From a virus, in IMG/VR virus record IMGVR_UViG_3300021425_000206, positions 1 through 22,869 of that record: DNA of 22,869 bases; one strand, written 5' to 3'. Position 1 is the first letter of the stretch. Each line of letters opens with the position of its first letter. Both the position numbers and the translations under genes were made by a program. Shown in pieces: positions 17,701 to 22,869 of the stretch. The notes beneath the pieces are model-generated. The model worked only from the letters and a program-made list of their open reading frames with translations, searched no databases and had not been told where the DNA came from.

Positions 17701-20700
17701 TGTATCGGACAAAAAATCGACGGTGCACTACACGACGGCGGCAACGACTCAATGGTATCAAACGATTTTACTCAATTGATGGGCGACGGCATCGGTGCTT
17801 GGATCACGAATAATGGTAGAGCAGAACTTGTGTCGGTGTTTACCTACTATTCACACGTTGGATACCTTGCAGAAAATGGCGGCAGAATACGTGCAACGAA
17901 TGGTAACAACTCATACGGAGACTTTGGTAGTATTGCTGAAGGATTCGACGCTGAAGAAACTCCAGTAACCGGCGCAGTCGATAACGTTAGCCAATATAAT
18001 GCTGTGATATCAAATGTTGTAACAGACCAAGATAAAATTTTAGTAGCAGAATTTAGTCATGCAGGAAACGACTATACAAAGGCACAGATTGATTTCTTTG
18101 GCGCAGGTGATAATGAAGAAGTTGTTGCAAACGAATTTAGAGATGACAGTATATTTGAAGTAAAACTATTAGATTTAGACGACTCTAGCGGAGAAATTGG
18201 AGGAGACGGATTTACTGTTGTACAAAACACTGCACAAGGCGGTACAACAACAAGCATTTCTCTTGCAGCAACAGACGGAGCAAGTTCTACAGCATACCCC
18301 GGCATGAAAGTTATTTTATCAGGTGGTGCAGGAATTGGCCAATATGCATTAATAGATACATATGATTCCGGAACAAAGATTGCTACGGTTGTAAGAGAAT
18401 CAGACGGAGCAGCAGGTTGGGATCATTTTGTTCCGGGTACTGCTATCGTTGCACCTAATAGTTCTACAACATATGAAATAGAACCAGCTCTTGATATTGC
18501 TGCTCCTCCTAAGTCAAACGGCACGATTACTTTACCATCAAGTTCTACTTGGGTAGATGTAGATTATGTTGAAACATCAGCACAATACACAGGTATTTCA
18601 GGTACATCAAGTGCTAACGGATTGAGTGCTACGTTTGATGTTACTAGAACAGGAAGCAAATACTATGTAAGTATTAATGCTGGCGGATCAGGATACGTTA
18701 GACTAGAAACAGTAACCATTGCCGGTACAAGTTTAGACGGTGCAAGTCCAGCTAACGATCTAGTTATTACTGTTACTAGTGTAGATACAAACGGTGCTGT
18801 TACTGGATTAGATATAAGCGGTGTTGGACAAAAAGGTAAATTCCTTGCAATTAGTAACACAACTACTACAGCAGCATTAAGTATAGACGGTGAAACGTGG
18901 ACAGCGGAAACATTGCCAACAGCAGGATCAGGAACCTGGTCAAGTATTGCTAGTGGTCTGCTAGATGATGGTTCATCAGACTATTTTGTAAGTAGTGTAG
19001 TTGTTGTTGCAGATGGTAGCAACAATGTAGCATACAGTGCGGATGCAGATACTTGGAGTAGCACAACACTTCCAGGAGGATTGAACACTGGTGCAGAAAC
19101 AAGAGTTGCATTTGGTAATGTAGCACTTAATGATAACAGATATGTTGTTATTAGTTCAGCAGACCAAGATGTTGCATACTCACAAGATGCTGGTGCTACT
19201 TGGACACTTAATACAAATGCTTTACCTGGTATTGGTTATGATGCTATTGCATTCGGACAAGGTATATTTGTAGCTGTTCAAAGTGGTTCTACTAATGCAG
19301 TTTGGTCAGAAGACGGAATACTTTGGAATAGTATCTCATTACCTAGCGCAGCAGCTTCTGCTACAGATATTGCTTTTGGTAATAACCATTGGGTAATATT
19401 AGGAAGTACTAATGGAACTATGTATTCATTAGATGGTAAAAATTGGACAAACGGATCTTTAGCATTGCCATTAACTGCTACTGAACGTAAAATTGCATAT
19501 GGACAGGGCGTTTTTGTAATTACTTCAGACGATACAAATGAAGTGCAATGGTCGCAGGATGGTATTTACTGGCAAGCATATACAGTCACTACTATAACAG
19601 GTGGGTATAATGCTTGTGCGTTTGGTAATCCTAATAGAACAGGAAAGTTCGTTCTACTACCCAATGCAGCAGGAACCGGAGGTGCATACGCTAGACTCGG
19701 AGCCAAAGCAATAGCTCGTGTAGGTGTAGCAAGTGAGAAAATTTTCGAAATAAGACTACAGGAGCCAGGTTCGTGTTATGATCCTTTAAATTTACCTGCT
19801 GTAACTGTCACAGATCCTGCTAACATTTATGATATTAATGTTAGAGTGCGTGTAGGTAGCGGAGTTCTTGCTAATCCAACCTACAACAATAGAGGTAGTG
19901 GATATCTTGAAGCAACAGCAGACATTAACGATAACAACTCTAATGGTGGCGCAGACTTTATACAATTTGGATCATTTATTGCTGTTAAGAGACTAACAGC
20001 AAGACCAGTTCCAGGATCTAACGTAGTGTTTAGCGGATTGTCTACAACATATAAACTTGTAAATGTTGTTAGTTTTGTAGGCGACGAAGATGGCTCATAT
20101 ACAGCATTTTTAAACGTGTCTCCAGAGGTAACAGTTGCAGATGAAATTACTGACGAAGCGTCAGTAACTTGTAGAATACGTTATTCACAGGTACGTTTAA
20201 CTGGACACGACTTCCTTGATATTGGTACAGGTAATTTTACTAAAACAAATTACCCAAATACGCCTCTTGTTGATCCTGACCCAGCAGACGAAACAAAAGA
20301 GTTTAACGGTGGACGAGTGTTCTTTACTGCTACAGACCAAGATGGTAACTTTAGAGTTGGTAACTTGTTTAGCGTTGAACAGGCAACTGGTGTTGCTACA
20401 CTTGATGCTGAAGCATTTAACATTGCAGGTCTACAAGAACTATCGCTAGGCGAAGTAACACTAGGCGGTAATAGTGCAGCAGTTAACGAATTTAGTACTG
20501 ACCCGTTCATGACTGCAAACAGCGACAATGTTGTTCCAACACAAAGAGCTGTGAAAGCATACATTGAAGCACAAATTGGTGGTGGTGGTGCGTCCTTGAA
20601 CGTAAACACAGTCACAGCTGGAGATATATTCATTGGTTCGAATATTATAACTACAGCATCAGGTTCAGCGATAAATATCACTGGAACTATGAACTTTACT

Positions 20701-20748
20701 GGTGGTATCACAGGTTACCCACTAGCAATTAACTACATGTTGAGATAA
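11755..20748 (+). CDS. Giant modular adhesin / virion structural protein with expanded helical repeats (2997 aa)
   Basis: ATG 11755 follows GGAG at 11741-11744. The protein parallels the 1994-aa protein upstream. Residues 10-399 hold seven CBM5/12-like modules. LPIGTDGQVL leads to a beta-helix starting at ~449 (DVYWVAEHG, DRPFKTIRYACEQ) and continuing at ~660-692 (VSTGRYYEVLP, CVMGDELRAT). It resumes near 1880 with SLDPGWGPADK at 1952, RSPYMQ and RAELVSVFTYY. Two insertions in the helix carry eight K-C-x-R-D modules (L-C-S-R-D in the last) with Cys at 533, 831, 992, 1151, 1315, 1529, 1679 and 1851. A GxGY module (~2285-2360) and six Asp-box-like motifs (~2376-2600) follow, then the shared C-terminal block with GHDFLDIGTGNF at 2817. 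The cupredoxin-like region of its paralogue is absent. I infer a very large host-recognition fibre or adhesin; no enzymatic function is claimed. Confidence 0.92.
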   Translation: MAEFKLGRIRFVWKNEWVTSTTYYKDDVVRFGGKIYICVEGHESSPDFFTDFDIVPPKWNLVSDGQSWKGTWTTSTSYIIDDIVSYGARLYICTANHTSQALAADGLEADIANWTVFAEGLNWTGDWTVETSYKINDVVKYGSSVYVANTAHTSQALAADGLEADIANWDLFNQGIDYKYEWVTGTRYKVNDVIRYGAGLWVCTTAHTASAAFGTDSANWEKFVEGFQFEGEWDAYTPYQEGDVVRYGGNTYIAKTSNVEKKPAQEAVDWEIFSQGIRFLGEWGEDSSSYEYRVGELVRQGGYTYICIQDHSNQQPPNATYWNRLNSGLDWRGEWLDDQEYFLGDVVRYGANTYVCVGGHISEGDDFSTETKIEPGGGAQNSRPDLDTSGTYWNILAIGKEEDVLTTTGDLVYYTGSAPARLPIGTDGQVLTVGANNLPEWATLGSAEDVYWVAEHGVDSPSPIYGKTIDRPFKTIRYACEQVEKGAKNPNAARLLELNRQFIQREIVEWTDYQITNNIAPFTTSFAYQSAKCERDMGFIVDALIWDITHGGNAKSREAALSYVNDTTGSPYLTQKDETKASINYGLTVIEAVLNQTAPSTNYQVANGDNSTAIVEQYTETGLQAETVLSDCTALVKIITDAITAGVADDIPAEDWPTTLIRVSTGRYYEVLPIIVPRETCVMGDELRATNVNARTKYNQADQLTPASDAKFSFEGIKRMEKVLNDVVRGYTVEKTTGNTLTQVSEYPLAEAPQETAVGKLARVIRRNIDFGVNQKLEYEHIAIDQFSDSADGYGRDLIRANQQFILDEMMAYLADADDGYPDLKYSRTKCRRDASFIIDSVLYDLTYGGNWQSVEAGKAYFDGASNNLQINSTEKTATLAAYAYLKSLMQTVCRNITVSPVYSETTQVVNPDAGNAGTSNTIGSLMDDVITVIRDGFDNAPTITYPSTANADSDLVAASTAMTNASSQIQIDTIDFISKYFGNFNYDSAKCRRDLDIIISDLAFDVALGTNFNAVYNGIAYTRPNAYIVKQNQLAATIGAINFARDTLEDELSDSTAITRHLAAYNEVTDILENGSVGTADPGDGVVDALSFPAPATLPSTNAEDAKNQLVANRAYIQAEIVAWIDDQIAANASNPVSPWYQFEYNSTKCSRDTGYIVDAMCFDILYGGTLATTRVAQSYFGDDGTAYPAEQTEQTSLAYGRLSAVLDEIVREVNVTESSGNGLTQDTSGTAATSTEGNALIAKMAIITNALDAGNLDSLPAIVSPDLSALSVSATLQTEKSAIDSAEAQTILDTIQYINTTFNTDFVYNQAKCMRDVNIIIDSARYDMMLQTNFASIIAAYSYLRAPAAEVLGAQKDATIAALEFARTKVIDSVNTNPGAIVSINNTWDFVTDVIFGGDANGSNRQTDENHNYSAIRHLELNKDFIVQEVHSHVTEHFKTSITETVNVGGILNTSDTSWLKPYMPVKFVNKDDSTNSVTNAGLVEDTTYYVKDILSSTTFTLTDSVGGTLVTVQEALPVFDYDKVKCSRDTGYILDGVAYDVVLGTNYNSVYNGISYQRASGATVTADQLTQTIAGINHAKSKVGYINQVRTSTTAQTRADAGFDEVIDVLQNGTVSVSVPGDGVADTLSFPAPTGATANTQNAVAQLIANRAFLQAEVTQYIADNFPALVYDSAKCERDVGYIVDALCYDIMYGGNSASVRAAQSYFVGAASQLGAGQQLATVGAYDYLASAAGFVIVETTADVGTGFPLQVGVSQDTSGTAASATEQTLAQDLIQITEDVINDGNLDGLPTVEYPDVSWAPQALQDAQVAIYANKTDIRRSVIRFLDDTYAQLFTMEKAYDYNVALCSRDIKAYLDAIKWDIQYPQEFKREYRFAGTTDLTLYLPGCYKSKLAARYYVNAVNGSQEEDFYYMRNNTGLRLQTLDGLRGDLGPANAYGTSRPTAGAYASLDPGWGPADKRAWISARSPYMQNCSCFGYACIGQKIDGALHDGGNDSMVSNDFTQLMGDGIGAWITNNGRAELVSVFTYYSHVGYLAENGGRIRATNGNNSYGDFGSIAEGFDAEETPVTGAVDNVSQYNAVISNVVTDQDKILVAEFSHAGNDYTKAQIDFFGAGDNEEVVANEFRDDSIFEVKLLDLDDSSGEIGGDGFTVVQNTAQGGTTTSISLAATDGASSTAYPGMKVILSGGAGIGQYALIDTYDSGTKIATVVRESDGAAGWDHFVPGTAIVAPNSSTTYEIEPALDIAAPPKSNGTITLPSSSTWVDVDYVETSAQYTGISGTSSANGLSATFDVTRTGSKYYVSINAGGSGYVRLETVTIAGTSLDGASPANDLVITVTSVDTNGAVTGLDISGVGQKGKFLAISNTTTTAALSIDGETWTAETLPTAGSGTWSSIASGLLDDGSSDYFVSSVVVVADGSNNVAYSADADTWSSTTLPGGLNTGAETRVAFGNVALNDNRYVVISSADQDVAYSQDAGATWTLNTNALPGIGYDAIAFGQGIFVAVQSGSTNAVWSEDGILWNSISLPSAAASATDIAFGNNHWVILGSTNGTMYSLDGKNWTNGSLALPLTATERKIAYGQGVFVITSDDTNEVQWSQDGIYWQAYTVTTITGGYNACAFGNPNRTGKFVLLPNAAGTGGAYARLGAKAIARVGVASEKIFEIRLQEPGSCYDPLNLPAVTVTDPANIYDINVRVRVGSGVLANPTYNNRGSGYLEATADINDNNSNGGADFIQFGSFIAVKRLTARPVPGSNVVFSGLSTTYKLVNVVSFVGDEDGSYTAFLNVSPEVTVADEITDEASVTCRIRYSQVRLTGHDFLDIGTGNFTKTNYPNTPLVDPDPADETKEFNGGRVFFTATDQDGNFRVGNLFSVEQATGVATLDAEAFNIAGLQELSLGEVTLGGNSAAVNEFSTDPFMTANSDNVVPTQRAVKAYIEAQIGGGGASLNVNTVTAGDIFIGSNIITTASGSAINITGTMNFTGGITGYPLAINYMLR
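11782..12951 (+). repeat. Seven tandem CBM5/12-like modules (2997-aa protein)
   Basis: Seven units of ~50-65 aa show the W...Y...D-x-V-x-x-G-x-x-[YW]-[VI]-[CA] pattern, usually followed by H-x-S/A and an exit W. Modules 2 and 3 are 55 aa apart and share the identical residues TSQALAADGLEADIANW, encoded by different codons. This array aligns with the six-module array at the start of the preceding gene. Confidence 0.65.
13228..17390 (+). repeat. Eight alpha-helical KCxRD modules inserted in a beta-helix
   Basis: Modules average ~160 aa. They share a leading helix of the type L-x-x-N-R-x-[FY]-[IL]-Q-x-E, then F-x-Y-x-x-x-K-C-x-R-D-x-x-[YF]-I-[VIL]-D, then either YGGN...A-x-S-Y-F or LGTN[FY]N[AS]VYNGI. 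Cys-to-Cys distances are 298, 161, 159, 164, 214, 150 and 172 residues. A short beta-helix segment (about 13732-13830) lies between modules 1 and 2. I know of no assigned function for the module. Confidence 0.75.
18870..19570 (+). repeat. Six Asp-box-like repeats (beta-propeller-like) in the 2997-aa protein
   Basis: SIDGETW, SADADTW, SQDAGATW, SEDGILW, SLDGKNW and SQDGIYW recur, several preceded by GQGxFV strands. The second has Ala for Gly. Copy number equals that of the paralogue, consistent with a closed six-bladed propeller. Any glycan-binding role is inferred. Confidence 0.65.
20670..20677 (+). promoter_or_regulatory. Possible late promoter-like element inside a coding end (GATAAATA)
   Basis: GATAAATA, identical to the element at 552-559 but followed by T, lies in the 3' end of the 2997-aa gene, 84 bases before the next ATG. 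It is in frame as codons for Ala-Ile-Asn-Ile, so it could be chance in AT-rich coding DNA. If active it would transcribe the small protein, S74 fibre and LamG genes. Confidence 0.2.
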
Positions 20749-20761
20749 TGGAGATTAAAAA

Positions 20762-21082
20762 ATGGCAACAGGAGTATTAGGAACAGCGGACTTGAGTGCC
20801 GCAACAAACACTACACTATATACTTGTCCTGCTGATACTTTTTCAGTAGTGTCAGTTAACTTGTGTAATAGAGCAGCAACAACACGTGATGTACGTATTG
20901 CAGTCGCAGCAGCAGACACACCAACAAATGCTGAATATATAGAATTTGATACAGAAATACTAGCAAACGGTGTGCTAGAAAGAGGCGGCATTGTTTTAGG
21001 CGCAGGCAGTAAAATTGTTTGCTATTGCAACAGCACTGATATGTCGGCGGTCGTATTTGGTATAGAAACATCACTAGCATAA
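20762..21082 (+). CDS. Small virion-associated protein, function unknown (106 aa)
   Basis: ATG 20762 is preceded by GGAG at 20750-20753, eight bases upstream. The product is mostly short beta-strands: TTLYTCPADTFSVVSVNLCN, DVRIAVAAAD, YIEFDTEIL, GIVLGAGSKIVCYCN, AVVFGIETSLA. The pattern of an N-terminal strand pair, a polar loop, a central hydrophobic strand and a final hydrophobic strand resembles the 109-aa protein at 4978. No signal peptide or membrane span is seen. Sitting between the giant adhesin and the S74 fibre, it may be a cap, adaptor or fibre-tip subunit. That is inference from position; the fold is unconfirmed. Confidence 0.85.
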   Translation: MATGVLGTADLSAATNTTLYTCPADTFSVVSVNLCNRAATTRDVRIAVAAADTPTNAEYIEFDTEILANGVLERGGIVLGAGSKIVCYCNSTDMSAVVFGIETSLA

Positions 21083-21092
21083 GGAGAAAATA

Positions 21093-21974
21093 ATGCGTAG
21101 AATTTCAACAGGTGTATTAGGTGGACCAATTTTAGGTGTACTATCTACTACAGAAAACGTGGTTACTACGCTTACGCCCGATGCTAATTTAACATTAGAT
21201 CCAAATGGCACCGGTGAAGTAAGAGTAGCAACAAATTTGCAAGTAAATGCAGGTGCTTCCTTGAAGTTGGCAGATAACGCTAGTTCCTTCTCAGTATCTT
21301 TAAAATCTCCTGGAACATTAGCTGCTAATTATACCTTGACATTCCCTGCAGACGACGGCGGTGCAAGTCAATACCTGCAAACAGACGGCAGCGGAAATTT
21401 GACATGGTCTTCAATTGGAATAGGAATAAGTGACCAAACAGGTAGCGGAACTACTCACTATCCTTTAATATCAACAAGCACAAGCGGTAGCGTAAGTTCT
21501 GTTAACACTTCAAGTTCTAAATTATCTTTTGTTCCTTCAACGGGTACACTAAGTTGTTCAGCAATAGGTGTGACAAATTGCACAGTAAGTGGTACAGCAA
21601 GTTTAGGTAGCTCTGTAGATATTAACGGTGGAGCGATTGACGGAACAACTATTGGCGGATCTAGTGCAGCAAACGGTACATTTAATACTTTAAGTGCTTC
21701 AACTATAACAGAGACATCTAGTATTGCTTATAAAGAAAATATTAACCCAATTGAAAATGCCCTTGAAAGCATTTTGCAATTAGCTGGTAAAATTTATGAT
21801 AGAAAAGATGGATCTAGCCAAAATGAAGCAGGATTGATTGCTGAAGAAGTGGCAGATGTGATCCCAAATGTAGTTTCATATAAAGATGGAAAACCGGAAG
21901 GAATCCAATATACTAAGTTAACAGCATATTTAATAGAAGCAGTAAAAGAATTAGCTACACAGATTAAAAAGTAA
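21093..21974 (+). CDS. Tail fibre protein with C-terminal peptidase S74 intramolecular chaperone (293 aa)
   Basis: ATG 21093 follows AGGAG at 21082-21086. Residues 1-45 hold a shaft-like ANLTLDPNGTGEVRV segment. Residues ~70-110 hold the SPGTLAANYTLTFPADDG and LQTDGSGNLTW motifs common in phage fibres. A Ser/Thr/Gly-rich shaft follows. Residues 209-293 are a peptidase S74 (endosialidase-type chaperone) domain: S-S-I-A-Y-K-E-N-I, then EAGLIAEEVADVIPNVV, YTKLTAYLIEAVKEL. In this family the C-terminal chaperone trimerises the fibre and then cuts itself off using a Ser-Lys pair. Ser209 and Lys214 have the expected five-residue spacing, although the usual SDxRxK is altered to SSIAYK. The mature fibre would then be about 208 residues. 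The domain is compact and ends soon after the core helices. Confidence 0.92.
   Translation: MRRISTGVLGGPILGVLSTTENVVTTLTPDANLTLDPNGTGEVRVATNLQVNAGASLKLADNASSFSVSLKSPGTLAANYTLTFPADDGGASQYLQTDGSGNLTWSSIGIGISDQTGSGTTHYPLISTSTSGSVSSVNTSSSKLSFVPSTGTLSCSAIGVTNCTVSGTASLGSSVDINGGAIDGTTIGGSSAANGTFNTLSASTITETSSIAYKENINPIENALESILQLAGKIYDRKDGSSQNEAGLIAEEVADVIPNVVSYKDGKPEGIQYTKLTAYLIEAVKELATQIKK
21717..21974 (+). other. Peptidase S74 self-cleaving chaperone domain
   Basis: This part of the 293-aa protein starts at the putative cleavage serine (Ser209, codon 21717-21719) with Lys214 five residues later. It contains the GLIAEEV and YTKLTAYLIEAVKEL signatures. Release after trimer folding is known for endosialidase-type fibres. 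Activity here is inferred from the two residues. Confidence 0.8.
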
Positions 21975-21987
21975 TTAGGAGTTTCTA

Positions 21988-22869
21988 GTGGCAAATATTA
22001 AAAATACAAATGTGAATTTATCTGGATCGGATATAGGTAAAGGCATTGTTTTGCCAAACGGAAATAATGGAGCTAGACAAGACACTACAGCTAATTTACG
22101 CTTTAACACCGATCTACAATATGTTGAACATTACTACAAAGGACAGTGGCGCGATACAAGAGCAAATTATGGCGGCGGGTATATTGACGAAGGATTAGTT
22201 TTATTATTCGATCCGAGTGATCCTGCGAGTTATCCAGGAAGTGGCGTAACAGTTTACGATCTTTCAGGACAAAACAACCACGGAACATTATATGGTACAA
22301 CTTGGGTAAGTAATGGCCAGCAATCTTATTTTAACCAAGTTTTAAATAATAATAACAATATTTCTGTGTTAGCTTCTCCTAGTTTGAATTATAGTCATAG
22401 AAACTGGACCTATAATGTTTGGGTATATCCAACATTTGACGATAATGGTACTTGGACACAATTTTTCTGTAAGGGAAACGCACAAGGACGTAGACGTCCG
22501 GCGTGTTGGTACTATAGTGGCTCAAGTAGCAGATTTCATATAACTTGGAACGGTGATGGCCAAAGTCAGCAAACTGTTGATACAACCGATCCTATAACTT
22601 TTCAAAATACATGGCAAATGATCACTGTAACATCTCGCAATGGTACAATGAGAGCATATCGTAACGGAAGCGCAAACGCAAACTCAGTAGGAATTGATGC
22701 TAGAAATGGAAATACTGATCCATTGTTTATTGGACAAGTAGACGATCAAGGAAGTTGGCAATATAGAGGCCCTGGTCAGCGTATAGGTTATTTTTCACTA
22801 CATGACAGAGCACTAAGTGATACAGAATTATCTACATTGTTTTCGGATACAAGAGGACGTTTTGGTGTC
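21988..22869 (+). CDS. LamG / concanavalin A-like fibre protein, 3' end beyond window (at least 294 aa)
   Basis: The start is GTG at 21988, set by AGGAG at 21977-21981 with a six-base spacer; the frame is then open to the last base. Residues ~18-57 match the fibre cap seen in the upstream genes (GIVLPNGNNGARQ...LRFNTDLQYVEHYYKGQW). From residue ~65 a laminin-G / concanavalin-like jelly roll follows: GLVLLFDPSDPASYPGSG, VYDLSGQNNHGTLYG, RNWTYNVWVYPTF, WQMITVTSRNGTMRAYRNG, FIGQVDDQG, GQRIGYFSLHDRALSDTELS. The last residues RGRFGV resemble the closing strand of many phage LamG modules, so the stop may be close. Such domains bind sugars in other proteins. I infer a receptor-binding or decoration protein at the tip of the tail apparatus. 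Confidence 0.9.
   Translation, partial: MANIKNTNVNLSGSDIGKGIVLPNGNNGARQDTTANLRFNTDLQYVEHYYKGQWRDTRANYGGGYIDEGLVLLFDPSDPASYPGSGVTVYDLSGQNNHGTLYGTTWVSNGQQSYFNQVLNNNNNISVLASPSLNYSHRNWTYNVWVYPTFDDNGTWTQFFCKGNAQGRRRPACWYYSGSSSRFHITWNGDGQSQQTVDTTDPITFQNTWQMITVTSRNGTMRAYRNGSANANSVGIDARNGNTDPLFIGQVDDQGSWQYRGPGQRIGYFSLHDRALSDTELSTLFSDTRGRFGV

Noticed and set aside
20250-20711. Minus-strand open frame of 153 codons
   Set aside because: It is antisense to the conserved C-terminal block of the 2997-aa protein; the conserved motifs are in the + frame.

Overview
The window is AT-rich, densely packed, and reads entirely on the + strand. It carries eight protein-coding genes, two of them cut by the window edges. 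No tRNA, rRNA, CRISPR array, insertion sequence or host-type metabolic gene was seen. The genes look like the distal-virion (tail fibre / adhesin) region of a marine T4-like myovirus, of the kind infecting cyanobacteria or SAR11. This rests on giant modular structural proteins with phage fibre motifs (DLELR-x-x-GTG, RFN...YDGxxW, a peptidase S74 chaperone), TATAAATA-like late promoters, strong Shine-Dalgarno sites and overlapping stop/start codons. No hallmark T4 core gene (capsid, terminase, polymerase) is present, so the taxonomic placement is an inference.

Layout. Positions 1-529 are the 3' end of a fibre-like gene. Positions 530-671 are the longest non-coding gap; they hold a late-promoter-like site and a potentially structured leader. 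Positions 672-4973 encode a 1433-aa fibre protein with a beta-helix domain and a repetitive shaft. Positions 4978-5307 and 5309-5725 encode two small proteins in the same tight operon. Positions 5725-11709 encode a 1994-aa protein and 11755-20748 a 2997-aa paralogue of it, separated by a 45-nt gap with a second late-promoter-like site. Positions 20762-21082 encode another small protein. Positions 21093-21974 encode a fibre with a C-terminal S74 intramolecular chaperone. Positions 21988 to the window end encode a LamG/concanavalin-like protein with a GTG start, open at the right edge.

The two giant proteins share one plan: an N-terminal tandem array of CBM5/12-like modules, a linker, a pectin-lyase-like beta-helix interrupted by alpha-helical insertions, a GxGY module, a six-copy Asp-box (beta-propeller-like) region, and a conserved C-terminal block (GHDFLDIGTGNF ... 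DQDGNFR ... VVPTQRA). The 1433-aa protein has a simpler version of the same beta-helix without the helical insertions. The insertion is one degenerate module in the 1994-aa protein and eight KCxRD modules in the 2997-aa protein, so the family shows accordion-like growth inside a beta-helix. I infer that the products assemble as fibres, whiskers or baseplate-attached adhesins that recognise surface glycans. The CBM-like, propeller-like and LamG-like domains support that reading, but no enzymatic activity can be claimed from the sequence.
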